A DNA stretch of 64,000 nucleotides, from assembly GCA_037974665.1 (NCBI GenBank), contig CM075775.1:69054945-69118944 (forward strand). The letters are read 5' to 3'. Under the pieces are notes generated by a model. The model did no database searches. It had not been told where the DNA came from and saw only the letters and a program-made list of their open reading frames with translations. The translations under genes were made by a program, and so were the position numbers. Of the stretch, positions 47,059 to 58,580 are shown in pieces (positions within the stretch are counted from its first letter, which is position 1; each line of letters begins with the position of its first letter). The DNA is from Ehretia macrophylla. Lineage: Eukaryota; Streptophyta; Magnoliopsida; Boraginales; Ehretiaceae.

Positions 47059-48379
47059 ATTTCGGTTTTGGCTGAGTTATTCATCTCCATAGCTTCTCTT
47101 CTTCACACCATAGCTAAACCAAGCAAGCCACAAGCAAAGGACCTCAACCGAACAAGCTAGGATGCAAAAATCACTCATGCATGTGCATTGAAGCTTCATT
47201 TTCGGCCTTGGTGAGTTTTTAAGCTTCCATTTCTTTTCTTCTTGTTCTAACCACATGCATGTACTAAGAACTTGGCCACTAAGCTAGGAAAAATAGAGAG
47301 AAATCGGGTGGTGTCTTGGCTAAGCAAGGAAGAAGAAGAAAATCGTGCTTCATCAAGTTTTGTGCATCTTCTTGTTGATTTGCTAAGGTGAGGGTTAAAA
47401 GCTTTTGAAAACTCTTTGAAATTTCACATGCATGTTCATAAATGTGTATATTTGCCTCTGTGTTTGAGTTATGTGGTCGTCCATGAGCTTAAACAACCAT
47501 GCATGGCAAGATCTTGGCTTGAAAATGATGCTAGGTGAAGTCGAATTCTTGTGACAGCTCTATGACCAGTCTGTTCGAGGTAAGTTTGGCTAAACAAATG
47601 ATGTTTAAAATGCTTGAAAATTGGTAGGTGACTATTTTGGACAGTTTTGAACATTTTCCCAGAAATAGGCCGAAGCTAATTTAGACTCTAAGGACCTCAA
47701 AATGGCAAATCATTAAAATGTGACCAAATCTGGAAATCTGGGGAAATGAATCAGGTTTTGGCAGATGCACTGACCTTGTGGAGCGAACCATGTTTGACTT
47801 AGTAAATGTTGTCCAAACTGTATGAAAATTGGTGTGCTACTATATTTTTCAGTTCTGGACAATTTTTTCAGAAATGGACCAAAGCTAAAAATGATTCTAA
47901 GGACCTCAAAAACGTCAATTTCTGAAAAGTGTGCAAATCTGGACAGTTTTGTGCTACCTCACTGTTTCGGCCATAACTAATGATTCTGAACTCCAATTGA
48001 TGCAAGGTTTGTTTCTGCGTTTAGTTAACTTCTTAAGCTTTAATTTGACATCTTATTCACTGAATTTGGAGATTTTTTGTTTACCCGATTGATTGTGAGA
48101 AAACAGCCTATTGCAGTGAGTGTTTCACTTAGCTATATGCATGGAAAACTATTGTAACCTCTCTTGTGGTGCTAATTGCTTGGAATTGTGATGTCGGAAT
48201 ATTGCGTGGACCGTTTTGAGTACTTGAGGATGTTTGAATTGAATGATGTATGACTCGGGAATGATGTTGAGTTGACTTAGGGCTTGAACACACGATCGTG
48301 CATGAAACGGAAACCCTAATGGCTAAGTAGTCTTACTAAGTGTTAATCATTGGATATTGTGTGAAAACTGTACGTTGCG

Positions 48380-48900
48380 TGGGCTGCCCGTAAATGTGTT
48401 ATAACTTCAATTATGGTTTTTACCATTGCATGTTGTCAAATAAGCTTGTCTTGCTACCGAACCCACGTAAATGTTGTTGCATGTCGAATAATTCGTATCA
48501 CTTGATTATATGAACTTCTTGATGAGTTATATGGCCTATTTTACATGTGTTACATGGCTGCCTGTTTAATGTTCATATGGCTCTAGGTGTTCTACAAAAT
48601 GAAATTTCATGTCAAGCATGCCTCGTTCGTTTACTTGGCAATATATGATCTTGAAATTGCTCGGAGACAACCTACTTTGTTGTCCTCCTAATGTGAATTG
48701 TTAAAAGATATTAAACGGTTTATTTGAACATGATTACTTGGTTGCCCATTAAAGTTTAATTGCTTTCAAATGGATATATGAAATGATTATATGTTCTTAC
48801 AATGCCTTATATGCCAATATGTCAAAATGTGATCATATACTTGCTCGGAGGCAACCTACTTTGTTGACCTCCTAATGTGAAATGTTAAATGACATAAATG
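48380..48900 (+). repeat. Diverged subrepeats (about 170-185 bp) in the 5' LTR
   Basis: GGCTGCCCGTAAATG, GGCTGCCTGTTTAATG and GGTTGCCCATTAAAG occur in series near 48392, 48558 and 48740. TTGCTCGGAGRCAACCTACT occurs at 48657 and 48841 (184 bp apart). Both motif series are also present in element A in reverse, so the subrepeats predate the split of the two copies. Confidence 0.75.
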
Positions 48901-49175
48901 GGCATTGTATACGAGGTTGCAACCTTTCGTGTGGCATGGTAGTGTTTCACGCACGCCGGGCGGCATCGGGCTTGCCGGTGTTACCGTGACTACCATGGTC
49001 CAATTCCCTCTCTCGCTTGGCATTTCACCCTCGGAGAGTTGGGTCGTAGGTTTCGGGGTACATCCGGAGTACACCCAATTGGGAGCGATAAGTGGATTAT
49101 TGAAGTCGGCCGCACCAAATGAATCGAAATTGATATTGAGAGCAAATGCTCACCGTATCCTTTTTACTACGTGTA

Positions 49176-49319
49176 TAAGTACTCTCGCTTGGTTCCTAGA
49201 GAACCTTGGGGAGGAAAGACTGGTATTCTTGTTCCTGTGCTTATATGTAAGTACTCTCGCTTGGTTCCTAGAGAACCTCGGGGAGGAAAGACTGGCATTT
49301 CTGTTCCCTTACTTTGTAT
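49176..49319 (+). repeat. 72-bp tandem duplication in the 5' LTR
   Basis: TAAGTACTCTCGCTTGGTTC starts at 49176 and again at 49248. Element A has one copy only (near 2970-3020 in reverse), so the duplication arose in the lineage of the complete element. The same pair is at 56207-56350. Confidence 0.88.
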
Positions 49320-50191
49320 CCGTTACTCGATTTGTTTCTTATAATTGCGTACCTTATTATTTGTAATACGTGACATGTTCTCAAAAAGAGTTTTTATAAA
49401 TTGAACCGGAAAACGAGTTTCAAAATGTATTTCTCGTTCCCCCTCGCTGAGTTCATAAGGACTCACCCTCTTTTCATCACAGGTAAAGAAGAACAGGTAC
49501 AGGTACCCGAGGACGGTGTGTCTAACGATGAACCCCTGGAGTGATTGCCTGTCTTGTGTGCCTTGCGTGATTGTGGCTATTTGTGAACTATGCTACTTGA
49601 AGACTATTTCTTTTATGTTGCTCGTTGTTTATTGATGTAAATGACCCCGTTGTAATTTGGGTCTAATTTTGAGATTGTACTATCTATAACCGGACGAACT
49701 TTTATTTGGTTGTTTGCTTCGTTTTCTTAATTAGTAGTTATCGTAGGCATTCAAACCACTAGATGAACAATCAACTAAGTTAATTCTATCTAATTTCACT
49801 TAGGTGTTCATTTGCAAACTAAAGGATAATAGGTACTTGCATGATAGGAAATTGAAAAATAAACGGGGCATAGTTATCATGTTAGGCTTATTAACCAAAC
49901 GAGAGTTTCAAGATAAACTAGTAGGCAAATTGGTTGGTGACAAATAGGAGTCCTTAATGAAATTGGATTAATGATTGGAATAATTGAGGCGTTTAGAGAA
50001 TTAGGTCAAACCAAAGAGTCCAATTACAGCCGTTATGTTGCCGGTTTTCCGAAAAACTTTGGAGTTTAGGCTAAAAACAATAAGTGTTAAATCTTTATAA
50101 ACAGTTAAGTACGAGACGTGAATTGAATGTTTAGTTCACACCCTAGTCTAACCTTATTGGCCGGGTTGGGGCGTGACACCTTATATAAGAA

Positions 50192-50203
50192 TGGTATCAG
50201 AGC
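50192..50203 (+). other. Primer-binding site, initiator tRNA-Met type
   Basis: TGGTATCAGAGC begins 13 bp after the 5' LTR. It is the standard plant retroelement site complementary to the 3' end of initiator tRNA-Met, used to start minus-strand DNA synthesis. Confidence 0.92.
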
Positions 50204-53050
50204 TTAGTTTAGTAACTAGGCGTTGGTCGGGTTCAACTCTCGGACCATGGGTAGAAGCCCTAAGGTAATTGTGATGTCTTGTTTATATGAGTTAATGTGT
50301 GCTAATGTGCTTTAATTGCTTTGAGAATTGAATACTATGTGCCTTTGTGGACTATATGTATTATGTGTCATGCACACCGACACGTTAGTGCCCTCAATAA
50401 TGCATGCATACCTTTATACTTCTTTCTTGATACATATGCATGTTATATAACCATAAATGACTGTTTATACACATAGATAGTTAGAATTAGGACTTTCAGG
50501 GAAGTAAATTCATGCAAGAAGAACGAAAAGTCTTGGTTAGAGATTTCTAGCATCTTCACAGGTACTCGATGGATAGTATGTATTATTGGATATGCATATG
50601 TATAAAATGCGTAGCACGGGTATAATTGTTGAGGTAAAGTTTCTCCTTATTTTTGAAATACTTATACCTGTGATTAAGTTGTCAATTTTATAGCTATGAA
50701 GTTATTGATTCCGTTAAACCGTTCTTCTAATTATGGTTCAAGTATAAAGTTTAATGACATACAACTTCGCTTAAGATATAAGAACATACTATTAAATATG
50801 TAGAGTAGTATATATTCTCATGTGCTGATAGTGGAAGTTGACTTGGAGGTTTCTTTGAATCTATTTCTCACATCTTAAAATTGGCTTGATAGACTATCTA
50901 AGAAGTAAGCAATACACTCGTACGATTGAATCCTTACTTGATTGGAATTAAGCATCGTTGAACCTAATAAGGTGTATATTAACGAGTTTCAAGTTCACTC
51001 AATGGTAAGTTTGTGACCTAGAAATTACGGGATAAACTCGTGGAAATGGGTGATAGGGGTTAGATTATTAAGGCGTGAATAATGTGTTTAGGTAACTTAA
51101 CAATGGATAACCTCGAGACATGTAGGCAACTCTAGAGATTAAGTTTAACAAGATTGATGAATCTTTAGTATAACAAGATATGGGGATATTGGAATTGAGG
51201 AATTCGTGTAACGAGAACTCGTGTTCGGAAGACTACACCTGAATGTTAGGTCGAATGGAAGTGTAAGGTATTGAATTATGTATTAGATGATGTTGCTAAA
51301 GTCCTAAGTTGGATATTGGTGATATTAAGAATCATGGTATTAATTTGACACCTCTCGGATTTAGTTGTGATTATGTAAGTAAGTCATTCTATGCACTCGT
51401 TGTTTGGATACCCTAGAGGATATTAGGAAGCATATATCTCTAAGTAATACCGATGGACCTATTATATAAACCATCGAAATGATATTAAGCATCTGGTTGC
51501 AAAGTGGAGTCGTTAGGATATGATTAGTAATCCTAAATAGCTAATAGTAAGTATGCATGATGATTCATGGTGAACCCTAGAACCTAAGGTCGATGAGTCT
51601 TGATGTTCTTAGTTAGTTGAACATGTAAACGAAGAGAGTAAGATAGAGATAAATCAGAGTCATGATGACCCAAGAGACTATTGTTAGACCACCGTATCTA
51701 TGTGCACCGTTTCACTTCTAGAAACTAGCAGTTGGAGACTTCAAATTGTGGTCGTCGAATAAGAGGGGTGAATTTTGTAGTGATAGTTAAATAAGTAATT
51801 GATTACTTTTGAAGTTCTATTAGATTATATTGTGGTTATAATTCTTATGTTGATACAACCTTGAAGTTATCTCGTGTAAGTATTTTATGAGCTCGGTCAT
51901 TTCGGTACCCATTTATAGTCCTAGGATTGTTGTTGTACGGTCGGTAACCTAGTAGAGTATTGATATCACTTACATGGCGATGAACCCAGCTTAGTAACAT
52001 TAATGTCGAAGATATATTGGCGAGCATTAAGTGTTCGAAGGGATGACTAGGTCGCTAAGTGAGTAGGACCATTGTCTTCTTAAGTATGACGTAACCGTGG
52101 ATTAAGGTGAGTAGAATTTATTTGAGGTTGAAGCTATTTGTCTTAGGAAATTTGGATAAGATTAAAAGAAAGTTCTGAAGCCTCGTGACTTGAAAATAGA
52201 GATTTGAATATGGAAATAAATTGTGGATCACAAGCTGATGAAGCTTACTGAAAAGTTGAACTAGTGCTACATGATTAGTTACTCATGCAATTTCAATGGC
52301 AATTTGTTGGTGGTACTTAATAAACCTTAGAGTTTGAGTTTCATGAACCTCAATAGTCTTTCTCCTTGATTACGGGCATGAAGGTTAACGAAGCTGGGAA
52401 AGGATGTTAGTGAATAGGAGCCTATGATTAGGAGACTAGTCATTAGAAGATTTGCTAATCTAATGTACCTGCGAGATAAGAAGGGCTATAATACCATCGA
52501 TAGATGACGATTTGAGATGGATCAATTTGTTTGGAGAGTTTTTCCTGAAAATAGAGTCGTATTGTGGAAATAATCCATAACATGTGTATGTCTTATGTGC
52601 TAACAATTTGAAGCTAGTAGATATGATATGTAAATCGGATATAGACCTATCATCTTCAAATTAGTGTATGTAACCATAAGATCGCGGTATTATTGTGATA
52701 TTCCTTTTGAGGTATGGATGCGAGATTGATACAACATGAGTCATGATTTTGGAGTTATAGTTCTATTGTTAGGATACCGATGCAGTTTTGATGACTATGT
52801 TTGGAGATTCTAACCTTAGTTAATGAACTCGACCTTAAGATCAATTGGAGAAAAGAGAGTTGTTCAAAGGAACGAACTGTAAATGTAGGGGTCACACCGA
52901 ATTAAATGATTGGAGAAGGCTAGGAAGGGAATTCGTTGTGGTAAGAGAGATGACAGAGCAAAGGCCGACGCGGAGTTGAAGATGACAATGGTCGGAATCC
53001 GTCTAAATGACCTTAACAAGTGAGAATGAATTTCGGGACGAAATTCTTTT

Positions 53051-53063
53051 AAGGAGGGGAGGA
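53051..53063 (+). other. Polypurine tract
   Basis: AAGGAGGGGAGGA directly precedes the T that opens the 3' LTR. It is the expected primer site for plus-strand DNA synthesis. Confidence 0.92.
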
Positions 53064-53080
53064 TGTGAGGCCCGACAGCG

Positions 53081-53561
53081 AATAACGTGTCTTACCTTGA
53101 TTTGCGCGCCTTAGACCTAAAATTATATGACCGACCTAGGATTACGTGTCCTGTCTTGGTTTTCGTGCATACCTCGTTATACGTGCCTTAACCTAGAATT
53201 GTGTGCCTTAATCCTCGATATACGTGCGATACCTAGATAAACATGCCATGACCTTAATTTACGTGCGAGACCTTGATTTGCGTGTGTCTCTTCGTTTCGT
53301 GTGCATTAACTTTGAACTGCGTGCCTTAACCTAGGTTTAAGAGTCGTGTCTTGAATTACGTGCATTGCTTTGAATTACGTGCCTTATTTTGATCTACGTT
53401 CATTCACCTAGGATTGCGTGTGTTAGCATTAAAATCCGTGCATTTATCTTGAAGTATGTGCCTTAGTCTTGAAATACGTGTTGTACCTCGTAGTTCGTGT
53501 CTTACCTCGTAGTTCGTGTCTACCTCGTAATTCGTGCCCTAGACCTTGGAATCCGTGCCAC
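53081..53561 (+). repeat. CGTG-rich degenerate tandem array at the 3' LTR start
   Basis: Copy of 46050-46530 with very few base differences. The corresponding segment is missing from element A. Confidence 0.8.
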
Positions 53562-54021
53562 CACGTTAATCAAGAAAGAATCCTACACAAAGCACTAGAC
53601 AATAAAATAATCCTACACAATCCACTAACCAATATTATATTCCTAATTCAAATTCTCTACAAACTCCACTAATAATAAAATAATACTAAACTATTCCTAC
53701 ATTTTCTACTATCTATTATTCTATTCATAATTCAACTCATCAACAAACATTCCTATATTTTATTCTACCTAGATTCCATAATTTCCCAACATTCCTATGA
53801 CAATTCTAATGACACAAATGCATAAAAAATTAGTCCTAGACAAACTATGACAAAACACTCAACACAATGCATAAAAATTGCCCAAAACCACCTCAATTTC
53901 CTCCCATTTTCGACCAAACCACTCATGGCCTATGCTAACATTTCAAAATGCCTCTTGAAGACATAAAAATCAGAATTGCTAAGCTCAAGGCTGAACCCAT
54001 GCATCAACTTTTGCAAAAAGC

Positions 54022-54089
54022 CTCATTTTTCTCTCATTTCTCTCACTTTCCTCACATTTCTCTCTCTCTCCCTCTCATTTTCTCTCTCC
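54022..54089. repeat. CT-rich run in the 3' LTR
   Basis: Equivalent of 46991-47058 at the 7,031-bp offset. Confidence 0.85.
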
Positions 54090-56206
54090 ATTTCGGTTTT
54101 GGCTGAGTTATTCATCTCCATAGCTTCTCTTCTTCACACCATAGCTAAACCAAGCAAGCCACAAGCAAAGGACCTCAACCGAACAAGCTAGGATGCAAAA
54201 ATCACTCATGCATGTGCATTGAAGCTTCATTTTCGGCCTTGGTGAGTTTTTAAGCTTCCATTTCTTTTCTTCTTGTTCTAACCACATGCATGTACTAAGA
54301 ACTTGGCCACTAAGCTAGGAAAAATAGAGAGAAATCGGGTGGTGTCTTGGCTAAGCAAGGAAGAAGAAGAAAATCGTGCTTCATCAAGTTTTGTGCATCT
54401 TCTTGTTGATTTGCTAAGGTGAGGGTTAAAAGCTTTTGAAAACTCTTTGAAATTTCACATGCATGTTCATAAATGTGTATATTTGCCTCTGTGTTTGAGT
54501 TATGTGGTCGTCCATGAGCTTAAACAACCATGCATGGCAAGATCTTGGCTTGAAAATGATGCTAGGTGAAGTCGAATTCTTGTGACAGCTCTATGACCAG
54601 TCTGTTCGAGGTAAGTTTGGCTAAACAAATGATGTTTAAAATGCTTGAAAATTGGTAGGTGACTATTTTGGACAGTTTTGAACATTTTCCCAGAAATAGG
54701 CCGAAGCTAATTTAGACTCTAAGGACCTCAAAATGGCAAATCATTAAAATGTGACCAAATCTGGAAATCTGGGGAAATGAATCAGGTTTTGGCAGATGCA
54801 CTGACCTTGTGGAGCGAACCATGTTTGACTTAGTAAATGTTGTCCAAACTGTATGAAAATTGTTGTACTACTAGATTTTTCAGTTCTGGACAATTTTTTC
54901 AGAAATGGACCAAAGCTAAAAATGATTCTAAGGACCTCAAAAACGTCAATTTCTGAAAAGTGTGCAAATCTGGACAGTTTTGTGCTACCTCACTGTTTCG
55001 GCCATAACTAATGATTCTGAACTCCAATTGATGCAAGGTTTGTTTCTGCGTTTAGTTAACTTCTTAAGCTTTAATTTGACATCTTATTCACTGAATTTGG
55101 AGATTTTTTGTTTACCCGATTGATTGTGAGAAAACAGCCTATTGCAGTGAGTGTTTCACTTAGCTATATGCATGGAAAACTATTGTAACCTCTCTTGTGG
55201 TGCTAATTGCTTGGAATTGTGATGTCGGAATATTGCGTGGACTGTTTTGAGTACTTGAGGATGTTTGAATTGAATGATGTATGACTCGGGAATGATGTTG
55301 AGTTGACTTAGGGCTTGAACACACGATCGTGCATGAAACGGAAACCCTAATGGCTAAGTAGTCTTACTAAGTGTTAATCATTGGATATTGTGTGAAAACT
55401 GTACGTTGCGTGGGCTGCCCGTAAATGTGTTATAACTTCAATTATGGTTTTTACCATTGCATGTTGTCAAATAAGCTTGTCTTGCTACCGAACCCACGTA
55501 AATGTTGTTGCATGTCGAATAATTCGTATCACTTGATTATATGAACTTCTTGATGAGTTATATGGCCTATTTTACATGTGTTACATGGCTGCCTGTTTAA
55601 TGTTCATATGGCTCTAGGTGTTCTACAAAATGAAATTTCATGTCAAGCATGCCTCGTTCGTTTACTTGGCAATATATGATCTTGAAATTGCTCGGAGACA
55701 ACCTACTTTGTTGTCCTCCTAATGTGAATTGTTAAAAGATATTAAACGGTTTATTTGAACATGATTACTTGGCTGCCCATTAAAGTTTAATTGCTTTCAA
55801 ATGGATATATGAAATGATTATATGTTCTTACAATGCCTTATATGCCAATATGTCAAAATGTGATCATATACTTGCTCGGAGGCAACCTACTTTGTTGACC
55901 TCCTAATGTGAAATGTTAAATGACATAAATGGGCATTGTATACGAGGTTGCAACCTTTCGTGTGGCATGGTAGTGTTTCACGCACGCCGGGCGGCATCGG
56001 GCTTGCCGGTGTTACCGTGACTACCATGGTCCAATTCCCTCTCTCGCTTGGCATTTCACCCTCGGAGAGTTGGGTCGTAGGTTTCGGGGTACATCCGGAG
56101 TACACCCAATTGGGAGCGATAAGTGGATTATTGAAGTCGGCCGCACCAAATGAATCGAAATTGATATTGAGAGCAAATGCTCACCGTATCCTTTTTACTA
56201 CGTGTA

Positions 56207-56350
56207 TAAGTACTCTCGCTTGGTTCCTAGAGAACCTTGGGGAGGAAAGACTGGTATTCTTGTTCCTGTGCTTATATGTAAGTACTCTCGCTTGGTTCCT
56301 AGAGAACCTCGGGGAGGAAAGACTGGCATTTCTGTTCCCTTACTTTGTAT
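56207..56350 (+). repeat. 72-bp tandem duplication in the 3' LTR
   Basis: Equivalent of 49176-49319 at the 7,031-bp offset. Confidence 0.88.
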
Positions 56351-57209
56351 CCATTACTCGATTTGTTTCTTATAATTGCGTACCTTATTATTTGTAATAC
56401 GTGACATGTTCTCAAAAAGAGTTTTCATAAATTGAACCGGAAAACGAGTTTCAAAATGTATTTCTCGTTCCCCCTCGCTGAGTTCATAAGGACTCACCCT
56501 CTTTTCATCACAGGTAAAGAAGAACAGGTACAGGTACCCGAGGACGGTGTGTCTAACGATGAACCCCTGGAGTGATTGCCTGTCTTGTGTGCCTTGCGTG
56601 ATTGTGGCTATTTGTGAACTATGCTACTTGAAGACTATTTCTTTTATGTTGCTCGTTGTTTATTGATGTAAATGACCCCGTTGTAATTTGGGTCTAATTT
56701 TGAGATTGTACTATCTATAACCGGACGAACTTTTATTTGGTTTTTTGCTTCGTTTTCTTAATTAGTAGTTATCGTAGGCATTCAAACCACTAGATGAACA
56801 ATCAACTAAGTTAATTCTATCTAATTTCACTTAGGTGTTCATTTGCAAACTAAAGGATAATAGGTACTTGCATGATAGGAAATTGAAAAATAAACGGGGC
56901 ATAGTTATCATGTTAGGCTTATTAACCAAACGAGAGTTTCAAGATAAACTAGTAGGCAAATTGGTTGGTGACAAATAGGAGTCCTTAATGAAATTGGATT
57001 AATGATTGGAATAATTGAGGCGTTTAGAGAATTAGGTCAAACCAAAGAGTCCAATTACAGCCGTTATGTTGCCGGTTTTCCGGAAAACTTTGGAGTTTAG
57101 GCTAAAAACAATAAGTGTTAAATCTTTATAAACAGTTAAGTACGAGACGTGAATTGAATGTTTAGTTCACACCCTAGTCTAACCTTATTGGCCGGGTTGG
57201 GGCGTGACA

Positions 57210-57214
57210 AATTG
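57210..57214. repeat. Target-site duplication of the large LTR element (right)
   Basis: AATTG, matching 46028-46032. It sits at -20 to -16 of the 5S gene at 57230. Confidence 0.95.
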
Positions 57215-57229
57215 TGCCCTCAACATGAC

Positions 57230-57348
57230 AGGTGTGATCATACCAGCACTAATGCACCGGATCCCATCAGAACACCGAAGTTAAGCGTGCTTGGGCGAGA
57301 GTAGTACTAGGATGGGTGACCCCCTGGGAAGTCCTCGTGTTGCACCTC
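57230..57348 (+). rRNA. 5S rRNA gene, copy 60 (cut off from its upstream element)
   Basis: Full length, with G1A, C6T, T45A and C118T; the A and C boxes are intact. The large LTR element ends at 57209, leaving only 20 bp of the native upstream sequence (AATTG duplication plus 15 bp). The TATA-like motif normally at -26 is more than 11 kb away. The LTR end offers no TATA at the right spacing, so initiation is probably impaired. Confidence 0.93.
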
Positions 57349-57905
57349 ATTTTCAATTTTTTTTGCCCCGTTAGGGTTGCCAAGATACATTATCCACCAA
57401 ATCTCTATTACCGAATCCCACGGAACATTGGGCAAGACAACTTCGCTTCACGTAAAGGCCGGGCCCGCAAACCGAGGGCGTAGGGTTTGTGACCAGGTCT
57501 CCGTCGCTCTGATGCCCATAACTTTTGATCCGTAAAGAGTTACATGGCGTACTGCATACCGTTGCAAAGCTCTCTGAGAGCTCTACGATGGGGGCAGCCA
57601 GCATGCTCGCTTTGCCCATTTTTGGAGCCCAAAATCGAACATTTTCATCAGTTTCAGGCCAATATTCTTCCTTTGCTTTGTTTTTCCATCCCATATCGTA
57701 CGTCGTGAGCTGTAAAAAGGACGACAACCTGACTCGCGGGACATCAAAGGGCCCTACAACGTGTCGATATCACGTCTTGCGAGGATGCTGAGTTGTTGAA
57801 GCACATGGGTTGTCGTTAATCCCAATGGGCCTTTTGAATGGGCCATCTCTCTAGGCTGGCACTGTGAACCGTTAACACATATAGGAAATGTGCCCTCAAC
57901 ATGAC

Positions 57906-58022
57906 GGGTGCGATCATACCAGCACGAATGCACTGGATCCCATTAGAACTAGGAAGTTAAGCGTGCTTGGGCGAGAGTAGTACTAGGAGGTGATCCCTTG
58001 GCAAGTCCTCGTGTTGCACCCC
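57906..58022 (+). rRNA. 5S rRNA gene, copy 61 (2-nt C-box deletion)
   Basis: 117 nt, with the same C-box deletion and T21G, C29T, C39T, C46A, C47G as the copy at 41989. Confidence 0.88.
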
Positions 58023-58580
58023 CTTTTCAATTTTTTTTGCCCTGGTTAGGGATGCCAAGATACTTTATCCATCAAATCTCTATTACCGAATCCCACGGAA
58101 CATTGCGCAAGACAGCTTCGCTTCACGTAGAGGTCGGGCCCGCAAACCGAGAGCGTAGGGTTTGTGACCAGGTCTCCGTCACTCCGGTGCCCATAACTTT
58201 TGATCCGTAAAGAGTTACGCGGCGCACAACATACCGTTGCAAAACTCGCTGAGAGTTCAACGACTGGGGCAACTAGCTTGCTCGCTGTCCCCATTTCGAA
58301 GCCCAAAATCGAACGTTTTCATCAGTTTCAAGCCACTTTTCTTGTTTTCCTCTGTTTTTCCATCCCGGATCGTACGTCGTGAGCTATTAAAAGGACGACA
58401 ACCTGACTCGCAGGACATCAGAGGGCCTGACAACATTTTTGATGTCATATCTTGCGAGGATGCTGCGTTGTTGAAGCAGATGGGTTGTCGTTAAGCCCAT
58501 TGGGCCTTTTGAATGGGCCATCTCTCCAGGCTGGCACTGTGAACCGTTAACACATATAGGAATTGTGCCCTCAACATGAC

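Larger units (their letters stand above)
46033..50178 (+). repeat. 5' LTR of the large element
   Basis: 4,146 bp, TGTGAGGCCCGACAG to GGGGCGTGACA. Landmarks in order are: a CGTG-rich array (46050-46530), A+T-rich sequence, a CT run (46991-47058), a pair of repeats 209 bp apart containing AAGGACCTC (47690, 47899), subrepeats about 170-185 bp apart (48.38-48.9 kb), a GC-rich block (48913-49080) and a 72-bp tandem duplication (49176-49319). Confidence 0.93.
50179..53063 (+). mobile_element. Internal region of the large element, no coding frame seen
   Basis: 2,885 bp between the LTRs. Stops occur in all frames; the longest open frame is only about 60 codons, on the - strand. I could not find a zinc knuckle, protease DSG, YxDD reverse transcriptase or integrase motif. 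Near the 3' end, TTTCGGGACGAAATTC before the purine tract is a sequence commonly seen at the 3' end of plant Gypsy internal regions, which links the element to that superfamily. Confidence 0.8.
46033..57209 (+). mobile_element. Complete non-autonomous LTR retrotransposon (LARD-like), 11,177 bp
   Basis: Two equal 4,146-bp LTRs (46033-50178, 53064-57209) flank a 2,885-bp internal region, with AATTG duplications outside. A primer-binding site lies 13 bp after the 5' LTR and a purine tract immediately precedes the 3' LTR, as in Ty3/Gypsy-type elements. No long reading frame or recognisable gag, protease, reverse transcriptase or integrase motif was found. Very long LTRs around a short non-coding core are the hallmark of LARDs (large retrotransposon derivatives), which depend on proteins from autonomous relatives. 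I count about 13 substitutions and no length change between the LTRs, so insertion is recent. It lies in the same direction as the 5S genes and ends 20 bp before one of them. A heavily decayed Gypsy internal region is an alternative reading. Confidence 0.88.
53064..57209 (+). repeat. 3' LTR of the large element
   Basis: Identical in length and layout to the 5' LTR (offset 7,031 bp). Most differences are isolated; three cluster near 54865-54880, where the 5' LTR reads GGTGTGCTACTATATT and the 3' LTR differs at three bases. Confidence 0.93.
42106..58022 (+). repeat. Higher-order 5S repeat 2, copy II (split by LTR element)
   Basis: Genes 42664 to 57906. Without the 11,177-bp retroelement and one 5-bp target duplication its length is 4,735 bp, one base from copy I. 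The retroelement is absent from copies I and III, so it most likely inserted after this block was amplified. Confidence 0.88.

Noticed and set aside
48905..49366. 153-codon open frame in the LTR, with a partial match in element A
   Set aside because: It crosses the GC-rich block and the 72-bp duplication, which happens to keep frame. The similarity to element A is DNA-level LTR homology, and LTRs of this kind do not normally code.
50093..50101. TATA-like TTTATAAAC as a possible Pol II promoter near the end of the 5' LTR
   Set aside because: A single A+T-rich match about 80 bp from the LTR end. Nothing else in the sequence fixes a start site, so I did not annotate it.
50192..50203. tRNA gene at the primer-binding site
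   Set aside because: Only a 12-nt complement to a tRNA 3' end is present, with no cloverleaf around it.
46033..57348. Cassandra-type TRIM element, whose LTRs carry 5S-like sequence
   Set aside because: Here the 5S genes lie in a regular tandem array outside the LTRs, and the LTRs contain no A-box/C-box 5S segment.
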